From: Mesorhizobium sp.
Lineage (GTDB): Bacteria > Pseudomonadota > Alphaproteobacteria > Rhizobiales > Rhizobiaceae
Length of the DNA stretch: 64,000 nt
Assembly: GCA_004020645.1 (NCBI GenBank)
Contig: SAQL01000001.1
Coordinates: 1-64,000, forward strand
Direction of reading: 5' to 3'
Shown here: piece after piece, positions 50,481-60,000 of the stretch
Position numbering within the stretch: position 1 is the stretch's first letter
Layout of the letters: each line of letters begins with the position of its first letter
The notes under the pieces: generated by a model
The model's input: only the letters and a program-made list of their open reading frames with translations
The model's database searches: none
What the model was told of the DNA's origin: nothing
Made by a program: the position numbers and the translations under genes

Positions 50481-53400
50481 ATGAGCCTCATTCCCTCGAT
50501 CGGCCTGCCGAAAGGCCGCGCTGGCCAGTTCATCGTCGACGGTGTCGCCGACGGTTACGAAGCCTTCGCGCTGGTGCAGGCCGCGCACGAGATCGCGCCC
50601 GATAAGCCGGTGCTGTTCGTGGCACGCGACGGCCAGCGCCTGCCTTCGATCGTCGAGGCGCTCTCATTCGCCGCGCCTGGCCTGCCGGTGCTCGAACTGC
50701 CGGCCTGGGATTGTCTGCCCTATGACCGCGTTTCGCCCGGGGCGGATGCTGCCGCGCGGCGGCTGGACGCGCTCACCGCGATGATCGCGTTGGCAAAAAA
50801 CCCACACCGCGCCGTCATCCTCACCACCGCCAACGCGCTGCTGCAGCGCATTCCGCCGGCAGGCCTTGTCGAGGCGCAGACATTTCACGCCAAACCCGGC
50901 AACCAGATCGACATGAACGCACTGGCGTCGCGGCTGGAGATATCAGGCTTCGAAAGGGTGCCGACCGTGCGCGGTGTCGGCGAGTTTGCCGTGCGCGGCG
51001 GCATTCTGGACCTGTTCGCGCCGGGCTGGACCGAAGCGCTGCGGCTCGATTTCTTTGGCGACACGCTGGAATCGATCCGCGTCTTCGACGCCGCCACGCA
51101 GCGCACCACCGGCCAGCGCAAGTCGATGGCGCTGCAGGCGATGAGCGAGGTGGCGCTGACGCCGGAGACCATCAGCCGCTTCCGCCGCAGCTACATCGAT
51201 GCCTTTGGCGCACCCTCGCGCGACGATGGGCTGTATGCGGCGGTCAGTGAGGGACGGCGTTTTGCCGGCATGGAACATTGGCTGCCGTTCTTCTACGAGC
51301 GGCTGGAGACGGTGTTCGACTATCTGCCGGACACGCCTGTCGTGTTCGACCATTTGGCGCATGAGGCGCTGGCCGAGCGCCATGCGCTGATCCTCGACCA
51401 TTACGAGGCGCGCAGGAGGCAGGCCGACGGCGCGCTGAAGGACGCCGTCCCCTACAAGCCGGTGCCGCCCGACCTGCTTTATCTGTCGCCGGAAAACCTG
51501 ATCGCCGCGCTTGGGCCGCGCGAAGCGATCGACTTCACGCCCTTCGACGCGCCCGATGCCGGCGCGAAGAAAATCTTCCATGCCGGCTCGCGGCATGGCC
51601 GCAGCTTCGTCGAGGAACGCGCCGACCCCAACGTTAACGTCTTCGACGTCGTCGTAAAACACATTGCCGATGAGCGGGCCGCCCGCCGCCGCGTCGTCAT
51701 CGCCGGCTGGACCGAAGGTTCGCTAGACCGGCTCGGCCAGATCCTGGCTGAGCATCATCTCGGCAATCTCGAGCCGGTCGCCACGCTGGCCGAGGCGGAA
51801 AAGCTGGAACCGGGGCAGGCGGGACTTGCCGTGCTGCCGCTCGAATCCGGCTTCGAGACCGAGAAACTGGTCGTCGTCGCCGAGCAGGATATTCTGGGCG
51901 ACCGGCTGATCCGTCGCTCGAAGCGCAAGAAGCGTCCTTCCGACTTCATCGCCGAGGCCTCGGCGTTGTCCTCTGGCGACATCGTCGTCCATACCGATCA
52001 CGGCATTGGCCGCTTCATCGGACTGCGCACCATCGAGGCGGTCGGCGCGCCGCATGATTGCTTGGAAATCCATTATGCCGGCGACGACCGGCTGTTCCTG
52101 CCGGTCGAGAACATCGAACTTCTGTCGCGCTATGGTTCGGATTCGGCCGAAGCGACATTGGACAAGCTTGGCGGCGGCGCCTGGCAGTCGCGCAAGGCGC
52201 GGCTGAAGCGGCGGCTGCTTGACATGGCCGGGCAGTTGATCCGCATCGCCGCCGAGCGGCATATGCGCGCCGCTCCTTCGCTGGTGCCGGCGGACGGTCT
52301 CTATGGCGAATTCGCCGCGCGATTTCCCTATGAGGAGACCGACGACCAGCAGACGGCGATCGATTCGGTCATGGGCGACCTGGGCGCCGGAAAGCCGATG
52401 GACCGGCTGATCTGCGGTGATGTCGGCTTCGGCAAGACGGAAGTTGCGCTTCGCGCTGCCTTCATAGCGGCGATGGAAGGCTTTCAGGTCGCGGTGGTGG
52501 TGCCGACGACGCTGTTGTCACGCCAGCATTTCAAGACTTTCTCGCAGCGCTTCTCCGGCTTGCCGATCCGCGTCGCCCAGGCTTCGCGGCTGGTCGGCGC
52601 CAAGGAACTGGCCGAGGCCAAGAAAGGCATCGCCGAAGGCACGGTCGACATCGTCATCGGCACTCACGCGCTGCTCGGCTCGTCGATCTCGTTCAAGAAC
52701 CTTGGCCTGTTGATCATCGACGAGGAACAGCACTTTGGCGTCAAGCACAAGGAACGGCTGAAGGACCTGAAGAGCGACGTGCATGTGCTGACGCTGTCGG
52801 CGACGCCGATCCCGCGCACGCTGCAGCTGGCGTTGACTGGCGTGCGCGAGCTGTCGCTGATCGCCACGCCGCCGGTCGACCGCCTGGCGGTGCGCACCTT
52901 CATCTCGCCCTTCGACCCGCTCGTCATCCGCGAGACCCTGCTCCGGGAACGCTACCGCGGCGGTCATTCCTTCTATGTCGTGCCGCGCATCAGCGATCTG
53001 GCAGAAATTCATGATTTCCTGCGTGAATCCGTGCCCGAGCTGAAAGTGGCTGTCGCTCACGGCCAGATGCCGCCCGGCGAGCTCGACGACATCATGAATG
53101 CTTTCTACGACGGTCAGTACGACGTGCTCTTGTCGACCACCATCGTCGAATCCGGCCTCGATATTCCGACCGCCAACACGCTGATCGTGCATCGCGCCGA
53201 CATGTTCGGCCTGTCGCAGCTCTACCAGCTGCGCGGCCGCGTCGGCCGCTCGAAGGTGCGTGCCTATGCGCTGTTCACGCTGCCGGCCAACCGCAAGCTG
53301 ACCGACACCGCCGAGCGCCGGCTGAAGGTTCTGCAGTCGCTCGACACGCTGGGGGCCGGTTTTCAGCTCGCCAGCCACGACCTCGATATCAGAGGCGCCG

Positions 53401-53978
53401 GCAATCTTCTCGGCGAAGAGCAGTCCGGCCACATCAAGGAGGTCGGCTTCGAGCTTTACCAGCAGATGCTGGAGGAAGCCGTTGCCGAGGTGAAGGATTC
53501 CGGCGAGGTGCAGGATGGCGGCTGGTCGCCGCAGATCGCCGTCGGCACGGCGGTGATGATCCCGGAAAGCTATGTTCCGGACCTGCAGCTGCGGCTGGCG
53601 CTCTATCGCCGCCTCGGCGACCTCGAAAACACCGAGGAGATCGACGCCTTCGGCGCCGAGCTGATCGACCGCTTCGGACCGTTGCCGGAGGAAGTGAAGC
53701 ATCTGCTGAAGATCGTCTTCATCAAGGCGCTCTGCCGCAAGGCCAATGTCGAAAAGCTCGACGCCGGACCAAAGGGCGTCGTCATCCACTTCCGCAAGCG
53801 GGAGTTCTCGAACCCCGTCGGACTGGTCACGCTCATTGGCGAGCAGGGCTCGTTGGCCAAGATCCGGCCGGACCACAGCGTCGTTTTTAGCCGCGACTGG
53901 CCGACACCTGAAAAGCGGCTGGCCGGGGCCGCCGTCGTCATGACGCAATTGGCTCGGCTGGTGGAGAAGGCTGCCTAG
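50481..53978 (+). CDS. mfd: Transcription-repair coupling factor Mfd
   Basis: 1165 residues in the normal Mfd order: UvrB-homology module ('LPAWDCLPYDRVSPGADAAARR' split, 'VRGGILDLFAPGW'), RNA-polymerase-interacting domain ('ALSSGDIVVHTDHGIGRFIGL' split), then RecG-like motor with Walker A 'ICGDVGFGKTEVALRAAF', the box 'LLIIDEEQHFGVKHKERLK', 'LSATPIPRTLQLAL' and 'TTIVESGLDIPTANTLIV'. It removes stalled RNA polymerase and recruits UvrA. Confidence 0.97.
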   Translation: MSLIPSIGLPKGRAGQFIVDGVADGYEAFALVQAAHEIAPDKPVLFVARDGQRLPSIVEALSFAAPGLPVLELPAWDCLPYDRVSPGADAAARRLDALTAMIALAKNPHRAVILTTANALLQRIPPAGLVEAQTFHAKPGNQIDMNALASRLEISGFERVPTVRGVGEFAVRGGILDLFAPGWTEALRLDFFGDTLESIRVFDAATQRTTGQRKSMALQAMSEVALTPETISRFRRSYIDAFGAPSRDDGLYAAVSEGRRFAGMEHWLPFFYERLETVFDYLPDTPVVFDHLAHEALAERHALILDHYEARRRQADGALKDAVPYKPVPPDLLYLSPENLIAALGPREAIDFTPFDAPDAGAKKIFHAGSRHGRSFVEERADPNVNVFDVVVKHIADERAARRRVVIAGWTEGSLDRLGQILAEHHLGNLEPVATLAEAEKLEPGQAGLAVLPLESGFETEKLVVVAEQDILGDRLIRRSKRKKRPSDFIAEASALSSGDIVVHTDHGIGRFIGLRTIEAVGAPHDCLEIHYAGDDRLFLPVENIELLSRYGSDSAEATLDKLGGGAWQSRKARLKRRLLDMAGQLIRIAAERHMRAAPSLVPADGLYGEFAARFPYEETDDQQTAIDSVMGDLGAGKPMDRLICGDVGFGKTEVALRAAFIAAMEGFQVAVVVPTTLLSRQHFKTFSQRFSGLPIRVAQASRLVGAKELAEAKKGIAEGTVDIVIGTHALLGSSISFKNLGLLIIDEEQHFGVKHKERLKDLKSDVHVLTLSATPIPRTLQLALTGVRELSLIATPPVDRLAVRTFISPFDPLVIRETLLRERYRGGHSFYVVPRISDLAEIHDFLRESVPELKVAVAHGQMPPGELDDIMNAFYDGQYDVLLSTTIVESGLDIPTANTLIVHRADMFGLSQLYQLRGRVGRSKVRAYALFTLPANRKLTDTAERRLKVLQSLDTLGAGFQLASHDLDIRGAGNLLGEEQSGHIKEVGFELYQQMLEEAVAEVKDSGEVQDGGWSPQIAVGTAVMIPESYVPDLQLRLALYRRLGDLENTEEIDAFGAELIDRFGPLPEEVKHLLKIVFIKALCRKANVEKLDAGPKGVVIHFRKREFSNPVGLVTLIGEQGSLAKIRPDHSVVFSRDWPTPEKRLAGAAVVMTQLARLVEKAA

Positions 53979-54161
53979 AAAGGCGTTGCTGCTGCTTTGG
54001 CCAACGACTACGCCGGCAGTTCCGGCGCATCACGGCCATTCGCCACACGTCCAAATCCGGTCTAGAATAGGAAATCGGCTTCGTGTATGGAGCCGCAATC
54101 CCCATTTGGGGGGCGAAATGGCGGGCGATAGCACCCGCTGGAAAGAACGTTGGGTGCAACG

Positions 54162-55535
54162 ATGACGAAATGGTCGCCGAATTCGTGGAGAGCAAAGCCG
54201 ATACAGCAGGTTCCTGCCTATCCGGATCTTGCCGCGCTGAAGAACACGGAAGCCCAGCTCGCCACCTTTCCGCCGCTGGTTTTTGCAGGTGAGGCACGCA
54301 AGCTGAAGAAGCAGCTTGCGACCGTCGCTGCCGGCGACGCATTCCTTCTGCAGGGCGGCGATTGCGCCGAGAGTTTTGCCGAGCATGGCGCGGATAACAT
54401 CCGCGACTTCTTCCGCGTCTTCCTGCAGATGTCCGTGGTGCTGACCTTCGCCGGTGCGCAGCCGGTGGTGAAGGTCGGCCGTGTCGCCGGCCAGTTCGCC
54501 AAGCCGCGCTCGTCCGACAACGAGACCAAGGGCGGCGTGACGCTGCCCAGCTATCGCGGCGACATCATCAACGGCATCGAGTTCGACGCCAAGTCGCGCA
54601 TTCCCGATCCCGCACGCCAGGAGATGGCCTACCGCCAATCGGCGGCGACGCTCAACCTGTTGCGCGCTTTCGCCCAGGGCGGCTATGCCAGCCTCGAGAA
54701 CGTGCATCAATGGATGCTGGGCTTCGTGTCGGACAGCCCGCAGGGCGAGAAATACGAGTCGCTCGCCAACCGCATCACCGAGACGATGGACTTCATGAAG
54801 GCTGTCGGCATCACCTCGGAGACCAATTACGCGCTGCGCGAGACCGATTTCTACACCAGCCACGAGGCGCTGCTGCTCGGTTACGAGGAGGCGCTGACCC
54901 GTGTCGATTCGATGTCAGGCGACTGGTACGCAACCTCCGGCCATATGATCTGGATCGGCGATCGTACGCGCCAGCCCGACCATGCCCATGTCGAGTACTG
55001 CCGTGGCATCAAGAACCCGCTGGGCCTGAAATGCGGCCCGTCGCTGACGCCGGACGGCCTGCTGCAGCTCATCGACCTGCTCAATCCGGAAAACGAGCCC
55101 GGCCGGCTGACACTGATCGCGCGCTTCGGCTCCGACAAGGTCGCCGAGCATCTGCCGAGGCTGGTCCGCGCAGTGAAGAAGGAAGGCCGCAGCGTGGTGT
55201 GGTCGTCGGATCCGATGCACGGCAACACGATCGAGGCTGCCGGCTATAAGACGCGGCCGTTCGATCGCATCCTGAAGGAAGTGCAGACCTTCTTCGAGGT
55301 GCATCGCGCCGAAGGCACGCATCCGGGCGGCATCCATATCGAGATGACCGGCAAGAACGTCACCGAATGCACCGGTGGCGCTCGCGCCATCACCGCCGAG
55401 GAGCTGCAGGATCGCTACCACACCCATTGCGACCCGCGCCTCAACGCCGACCAGGCGATCGAACTGGCGTTCCTGGTGTCGGACCTGCTCAAGAAGAGCC
55501 ACCTGGTTCAGCAAAAGCAGGCCGTCAACGGCTGA
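54162..55535 (+). CDS. Class II 3-deoxy-7-phosphoheptulonate (DAHP) synthase
   Basis: 457 residues from '[20 protein letters not shown]'. Class II signature '[16 protein letters not shown]', '[16 protein letters not shown]', '[20 protein letters not shown]' and the metal/substrate segments '[13 protein letters not shown]', '[10 protein letters not shown]' and '[18 protein letters not shown]'. First step of the shikimate pathway (PEP + erythrose-4-P). The leader (54000-54161) contains a GC-rich hairpin around 54121-54140 but no clear attenuator peptide. Confidence 0.95.
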   Translation: MTKWSPNSWRAKPIQQVPAYPDLAALKNTEAQLATFPPLVFAGEARKLKKQLATVAAGDAFLLQGGDCAESFAEHGADNIRDFFRVFLQMSVVLTFAGAQPVVKVGRVAGQFAKPRSSDNETKGGVTLPSYRGDIINGIEFDAKSRIPDPARQEMAYRQSAATLNLLRAFAQGGYASLENVHQWMLGFVSDSPQGEKYESLANRITETMDFMKAVGITSETNYALRETDFYTSHEALLLGYEEALTRVDSMSGDWYATSGHMIWIGDRTRQPDHAHVEYCRGIKNPLGLKCGPSLTPDGLLQLIDLLNPENEPGRLTLIARFGSDKVAEHLPRLVRAVKKEGRSVVWSSDPMHGNTIEAAGYKTRPFDRILKEVQTFFEVHRAEGTHPGGIHIEMTGKNVTECTGGARAITAEELQDRYHTHCDPRLNADQAIELAFLVSDLLKKSHLVQQKQAVNG

Positions 55536-55803
55536 TTTCAGTCGCCATCGATCAAGAAGCGTCGGAGACACCCTCGCTTGTTGGCAACTTTTGCGCCTGG
55601 CCTGACCATTTTAGGCGATGGAAACGTCAACTGCTTTCGAATGAGGAACCCGGACCACTGGACGGCTCATCACCGTCGGGTATCTCCGGGCTACCTGCGT
55701 TGGCTCCTGCCACATTCTTGAGAGCTCTGGTCACTCTATGCCGTGGTTCCATGCGCTCATGAAGCACTCGAACGACAATGACGCTACGCAACCGCAGGTT
55801 GAA

Positions 55804-56592
55804 TCAGCGGCCGCGCTCCCAGCGCAGTTCGTTGAGCCGGGGATCGGCGGCAAACGCCGTCCTGGAAAACTCGATCCGCTTTTGCGGGAACTCACAGATC
55901 GCCTGCACGCCGGAGGCGCCCAGCCGGATGCGCCAGGTGTGGGGTTCCAGCGGTTTCGGCTTGGCAAAGGCGCTACATGCCAGCAGCGCCACATTGGCGC
56001 CTTTCGGGTCGCGCACGGAGCGATAGCGGATCGCCTCCATCCCGGCTTCGCGCGCGACATCGGCAATATTTTGGCAGGCCGCATAGTCGGTCGGGTGCGT
56101 CCACGCTGCCGCGTCGCGGTCGAGCGGCGGCCGTGTCAGGTCGATCACCTTTGTGCTGCGTATCGCGGCGGCGAAGGCTGTGTATTCAGCGGCGTCGTGC
56201 GGCCAGGGCGTATCCGGCGATTCCGCGAAGAACAGCAAGCGGTAAAAAGCCATCTCGGAAACGGCGGTCATCATGGTCTCCGCCGCATAGTAGACGCCCT
56301 TGGTCCTGCCGACGCGGCGGAAGCGCGAACCGTGCGGGTAGACCGAGCCGTAGCGGAAGGGCGTTGCCAAGAGATAATGCAGATGCCGGCATTCCAAGGG
56401 GATTTGCGGCTTGGTTTCCTCGATCAGGTCTTCGAGGAGGGCCTGCTCGTCGAGCGTATCGACGATCTTCAATGTCGAGACGCGGTGCTGCGCCTCAACC
56501 ATGCGCCAGTATTTGCCGTCGAGCCAATACTTGCTATCGAGTTTGGCGGCTTCAGACGAGAGCGCGTCGGGAGTCCAGATAGGCGATGACAT
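55804..56592 (-). CDS. RES-domain toxin
   Basis: 262 residues from 'MSSPIWTPDALSSEAAKLDS'. RES-domain features: Arg in 'FRYGSVYPHGSRFRRVGR', Glu in 'GVYYAAETMMTAVSEMAFYR' and the Ser/beta motif 'VALLACSAFAKPKPLEPHTWR' (split), as in the NAD-degrading RES toxins. It follows and overlaps by 41 bases the Xre-like antitoxin gene. Expected to deplete cellular NAD when freed. Confidence 0.85.
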   Translation of the reverse strand: MSSPIWTPDALSSEAAKLDSKYWLDGKYWRMVEAQHRVSTLKIVDTLDEQALLEDLIEETKPQIPLECRHLHYLLATPFRYGSVYPHGSRFRRVGRTKGVYYAAETMMTAVSEMAFYRLLFFAESPDTPWPHDAAEYTAFAAAIRSTKVIDLTRPPLDRDAAAWTHPTDYAACQNIADVAREAGMEAIRYRSVRDPKGANVALLACSAFAKPKPLEPHTWRIRLGASGVQAICEFPQKRIEFSRTAFAADPRLNELRWERGR

Positions 56593-56926
56593 CGACAAGG
56601 CCTGATATCGTCTTGATTTTTTCGAGCGGGGTGCCGTCGAAGGCCGGGTTGGCATTCTTCAGCCATGCCCGGGCGACGGTCTCGTCGCCGCCGACAATGG
56701 CATCGAGCGAGCGGAACAGCCGGACGAACAGCACGGCAAGCTCGAATGGCTTGGTCCCACGCTCCAGCAGGAATTCTTGCCTGCGCATGCGCGAAACCGT
56801 GGCTTCCGAGACCCCGATGATGGAGGCGAGCATCCTGGCGGTAATGTCCAGCAGGTCTGCGGCGCGCAACGTGGCCTTGGTCAGGACTGCATTTTCGGCC
56901 GTGTTGGCGGCGACATGGGGTTGCAT
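56552..56926 (-). CDS. Xre/MbcA/ParS-type antitoxin
   Basis: 124 residues from 'MQPHVAANTAENAVLTKATL'. A helix-turn-helix part 'RMLASIIGVSEATVSRMRRQ' is followed by the MbcA/ParS toxin-binding domain 'FELAVLFVRLFRSLDAIVGGDETVARAWLKNANPAFDGTPLE' (positions ~60-102). A GAGAGG ribosome site precedes ATG 56926. An ATATG...CATAT dyad (about 56963-56983) lies upstream and is a candidate autoregulatory operator. Pairs with the RES toxin. Confidence 0.85.
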   Translation of the reverse strand: MQPHVAANTAENAVLTKATLRAADLLDITARMLASIIGVSEATVSRMRRQEFLLERGTKPFELAVLFVRLFRSLDAIVGGDETVARAWLKNANPAFDGTPLEKIKTISGLVDVIAYLDSRRALV

Positions 56927-57179
56927 TGCAAGCACCTCTCCTTTCTTCTGAAAATATATGCCATGAAAATTCATATGGAAAGATGTTGGTTTTAAACAAT
57001 TGGCGGGCCGTCGAGAGGCTGCTCGCGCGGCCCGCCGCTTTAGACAAACCGTGCTGTGCGTGACATGCCCGCCGAATGTCGCATTTGCTGGGACATCGCC
57101 GCTGCAAAACTGGAATCCTGGCAAGCACGCCGATGCCATGAACGGCGATTTCAGAGTGGCGAATAAGTTGGGAGGCAAG

Positions 57180-57599
57180 ATGGACGACGCTCACACCGGA
57201 TCATGCCTGTGCGGGGCTGTGCGGTTCAGGGCGCGCGGGGGATTGCGCGGCGTGATCTATTGTCACTGCTCGCAGTGCCGGAAGCAAAGTGGTCACTTCT
57301 ACGCTGCAACCAATGTTGCCAACGCCGACATCACAATAGCGGGCGCGGAAAGCATCACCTGGTACGAAGCATCTTCGTTTGCCAGGCGCGGTTTCTGTAA
57401 GACATGCGGCTCGCTGCTGTTCTGGAAGCCGCAGGATGATGAATACGTCTCGGTTTTGGCCGGACTGTTCGACAAGCCCACCGGACTTCAGGGCCAATGC
57501 CACATCTTCGTCGGCGACAAGGGCGACTACTATACGATCGACGATGGGCTGCCGCAGTTCGAGAAGTCGACGCCGTCGATCAAGGTCGCGGATGAGTGA
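57180..57599 (+). CDS. GFA-family (glutathione-dependent formaldehyde-activating-like) zinc protein
   Basis: 139 residues from 'MDDAHTGSCLCGAVRFRARG'. Zinc-binding Cys motifs are in order: 'GSCLCGAVRF', 'IYCHCSQCRKQSG' and 'GFCKTCGSLLFWKP'. It has the normal GFA/CENP-V fold length. Despite the family name most members have no proven formaldehyde role. GGGAGG precedes ATG 57180. It is divergent from the toxin-antitoxin pair. Confidence 0.85.
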   Translation: MDDAHTGSCLCGAVRFRARGGLRGVIYCHCSQCRKQSGHFYAATNVANADITIAGAESITWYEASSFARRGFCKTCGSLLFWKPQDDEYVSVLAGLFDKPTGLQGQCHIFVGDKGDYYTIDDGLPQFEKSTPSIKVADE

Positions 57600-57692
57600 C
57601 AAGGTCACCGACGAATGATTTTGCAGGGGTCGCCTTATTCCCTTGATCCGGCCATTGCGCTATCCCCTGCCGGTGGTTCGGAAAGGTTTGGC

Positions 57693-58052
57693 ATGCAGCG
57701 GCTGATCGATGCTTTCTTCAATTCAGTGCGGGCATTTCGCAAATTGGCTTCCAGCGAGAAAGCCTTCCAGCAGGAGTTGATGCTGCTCGTGCTTGCCTTG
57801 CCGCTCGGCTGGTTTGTTTCGGTGTCGTGGCGCGGCTATGCCCTGCTGATCGGCGCGGTGCTGCTGCTGATCATGGTCGAAGTGCTGAACACCGGCATCG
57901 AGGCCGCATGCGATGCGTTCAGCCGGGAGTTCAACGTCGATATCCAGCTCGCCAAGGACTGTGGTTCGCTGGCGGTGCTGATTTCGGTGGTGATCGTTGC
58001 CGGCGTCTGGGGCATCGCCATCATCGAGCGAATCATGGGGCTACCGATCTAG
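57693..58052 (+). CDS. dgkA: Diacylglycerol kinase
   Basis: 119 residues with three membrane helices and the catalytic 'MVEVLNTGIEAACDAFSREF' motif (E..N..IE...D). It phosphorylates diacylglycerol to phosphatidic acid, recycling lipid from membrane-derived oligosaccharide synthesis. Start 57693 ('MQRLIDAFFNSVRAFRKLA') is the family start; the frame extends further up without support. Confidence 0.93.
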   Translation: MQRLIDAFFNSVRAFRKLASSEKAFQQELMLLVLALPLGWFVSVSWRGYALLIGAVLLLIMVEVLNTGIEAACDAFSREFNVDIQLAKDCGSLAVLISVVIVAGVWGIAIIERIMGLPI

Positions 58053-58085
58053 CGCTCCTGATACTAATGGCGGTTACCACAACCT

Positions 58086-58166
58086 GATCCCGACCGACCA
58101 CGATCTATTCCGAAAACCGGTATCCACTTTTCGCTTACGCGGACCTTCAGTTCGGGATCATGATCT
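58086..58166. repeat. Rhizobial ABC-type palindromic element
   Basis: Contains the core 'cgaaaaccggtatccacttttcg' and ends in 'gggatcatgatc', like the element at 6841-6888, with an extra 'cttacgcggaccttcag' insertion. It lies between dgkA and the hemerythrin gene. Confidence 0.65.
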
Positions 58167-58178
58167 GAGGAGACCGAC

Positions 58179-58766
58179 ATGACCGGGACCGCCGATTCCC
58201 TGCTGCTTGAGCGAGCCGGCCTGCCGGACGATTTACGCTGGCTGGCCGAAAAATACCCGCGCCAGGTCTGGCAGGGCCACGCCAACATTCATGGCATGGC
58301 CAACATGTGGCTGCAGCGGCACGACATGTTCCGCGAGTTCGGCGGCATGCTGACCAGCGGCATCGGCGACTATCGCGAGGGCAGGCTGAGGGCGCCGGAG
58401 TTCGCGCGCTGGTTCGCGCCCCGCCTCAACCATTTTCTCGGTCATCTCGACGGCCACCACAATGTCGAGGACAATCATTATTTTCCGGTCTTCGCCAAGG
58501 CGGAGACCCGGCTGAAACGCGGCTTCGAGATTCTTGATGCCGATCATCATACGATCCATGAAGGGCTGGAGCGCAATGCCCAGACGGCGAACGCTTTCAT
58601 CCGCACGCTTCAGGAGAGCGAGGACAAGCAGCGCTTTGCCGCCGATGCCTACGCCGACGAGAACAGCCGGCTGATCGCCATGCTGACCAGGCACCTTGCC
58701 GATGAGGAGGACCTGATCATTCCGCTGATCCTTGATCGTGGCGATCGCGTGCTCGGCATCGACTGA
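58179..58766 (+). CDS. Hemerythrin-domain protein
   Basis: 195 residues, four-helix bundle with His/Glu ligands in order: 'GHANIHGMANMW', 'HFLGHLDGHHNVEDNHYFPVF', 'ILDADHHTIHEGLER', 'MLTRHLADEEDLIIPL'. It can bind a di-iron centre; roles of relatives include oxygen/NO sensing or iron storage. The starting ATG follows GGAGACCGAC. Confidence 0.85.
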   Translation: MTGTADSLLLERAGLPDDLRWLAEKYPRQVWQGHANIHGMANMWLQRHDMFREFGGMLTSGIGDYREGRLRAPEFARWFAPRLNHFLGHLDGHHNVEDNHYFPVFAKAETRLKRGFEILDADHHTIHEGLERNAQTANAFIRTLQESEDKQRFAADAYADENSRLIAMLTRHLADEEDLIIPLILDRGDRVLGID

Positions 58767-58769
58767 TCC

Positions 58770-59357
58770 TCACCTCTCCTTGCTACGCTCCTTTTTGGCG
58801 ATGGTGTGAGCGATAAACCAGGCAAGGACGGCCACGCCCAACCCAATCGCCAGGGCGATCAGCAATCGCTCGTGACGGGCCAACGCCTGGCCGACGATGC
58901 GCTCCGCGCCCAGCCCGAACACATAGCCGATGGTGGTGAACAATCCGGCCCAGACTATCGATGAAATGACGTTGAGAATGACAAAGCGCCTCACGGCAAT
59001 GCCAGACAGTCCGGCCGCGATGCCGCCGACAAGGCGCAGGCCATAAATGAAGCGGTTTGACAGGACGAAAATGTCGGGATGGGTGGAGACAAGACGATAG
59101 GCATGGCTGAAACCCGGCCGGTCCTTCAGTTTGACCACGAACGGATGGTCGGCGAAGCTTCGTCCGAGGATAAAGAAAAAGGTATCGCCGACAAAGGCGC
59201 CGATGGCCGCTGCGAGAAAGGCCTGCCACAGGACGAAGACATGCTGATGCGCGAAAAACCCGCCGAGGAGGGCCGCACTTTCGCCCTCGGCGACACAGCC
59301 CAGAAAGACGGCAATCAGCCCATATTGTTCGATGAGATGGTGGATGGCATCCGTCAT
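58770..59357 (-). CDS. DedA-family membrane protein
   Basis: 195 residues with five or six hydrophobic segments. 'IAVFLGCVAEGESAALLGGFFAHQ' (split) contains the conserved Glu, 'IGAFVGDTFFFILGRSF' the G-D motif and 'FILSNRFIYGLRLVGGIAAGL'-like 'VLSNRFIYGLRLVGGIAAG' the re-entrant RF.YG.R motif (usual GRFxPxxR). The family includes undecaprenyl-phosphate and lipid flippases. Overlaps the DUF1003 gene by ATGA. Confidence 0.85.
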   Translation of the reverse strand: MTDAIHHLIEQYGLIAVFLGCVAEGESAALLGGFFAHQHVFVLWQAFLAAAIGAFVGDTFFFILGRSFADHPFVVKLKDRPGFSHAYRLVSTHPDIFVLSNRFIYGLRLVGGIAAGLSGIAVRRFVILNVISSIVWAGLFTTIGYVFGLGAERIVGQALARHERLLIALAIGLGVAVLAWFIAHTIAKKERSKER

Positions 59358-59917
59358 GAACGCGTCCGCTGCTTCGACAGAATCTCGTCGATCCGCTTCA
59401 CCTGTTCGGCCAGCTGCGCGATCTCGTCGCGCATGCCAACGATCTGGCTGTGGCGCAGTTCGTCCAGCTTCTCATGCAGCGCCATGATCTCGATCTCGGC
59501 CTTGAGATTGACCTCGTAGTCGTGGGCGGCGTCGATGCGGTCGCGCTCGGCCTGGCGGTTCTGCGCCATCATGATCACCGGCGCCTGCAGCGCAGCGATC
59601 ATGGAGAGGATGAGGTTGAGGAAAATGAAGGGATAGGGATCGAAGGCATCGCGCGACAGGAGCCAGACATTGCCTGACGTCCACAGGATCAGGAAGGCGA
59701 TGAAGGCCAGGATGAAGGACCAGGAACCGCCGATCCGGGCGATGGTGTCGGCGAGGCGGTCGCCAAACGTCTGATGAAAAGCGACGGCCTTGTTGGTGTC
59801 CTTCGAGATCGTGGTGCGTTCGAGCGTGCTTTGCAGCACCTGGCTCTCAACCTGGCTCAGGCCATCCGGCTTTCGCTTCAGCCAGCGCTTTGCCAACTCT
59901 TCGATAGTCTTGTTCAT
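59354..59917 (-). CDS. DUF1003 membrane protein
   Basis: 187 residues from 'MNKTIEELAKRWLKRKPDGL'. Family core 'FGDRLADTIARIGGSWSFILAFIAFLILW' (split) with two membrane helices, 'DPYPFIFLNLILSMIAALQAP' and 'IMMAQNRQAERDRIDAAHDYEVN', then a coiled coil. Unknown function; members occur near cation transporters. Coupled with dedA. Confidence 0.88.
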   Translation of the reverse strand: MNKTIEELAKRWLKRKPDGLSQVESQVLQSTLERTTISKDTNKAVAFHQTFGDRLADTIARIGGSWSFILAFIAFLILWTSGNVWLLSRDAFDPYPFIFLNLILSMIAALQAPVIMMAQNRQAERDRIDAAHDYEVNLKAEIEIMALHEKLDELRHSQIVGMRDEIAQLAEQVKRIDEILSKQRTRS

Positions 59918-60000
59918 GCCTCCTCCGTCGTCAGCGATAGACCTAAAGGCTGCCGGTTCGCACGGGAAGTGGTAGATTGACGCGACAGAGTGAGGAAACA

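Noticed and set aside
52518..53948. 476-codon minus-strand frame opposite mfd
   Set aside because: Antisense shadow of the helicase half of mfd.
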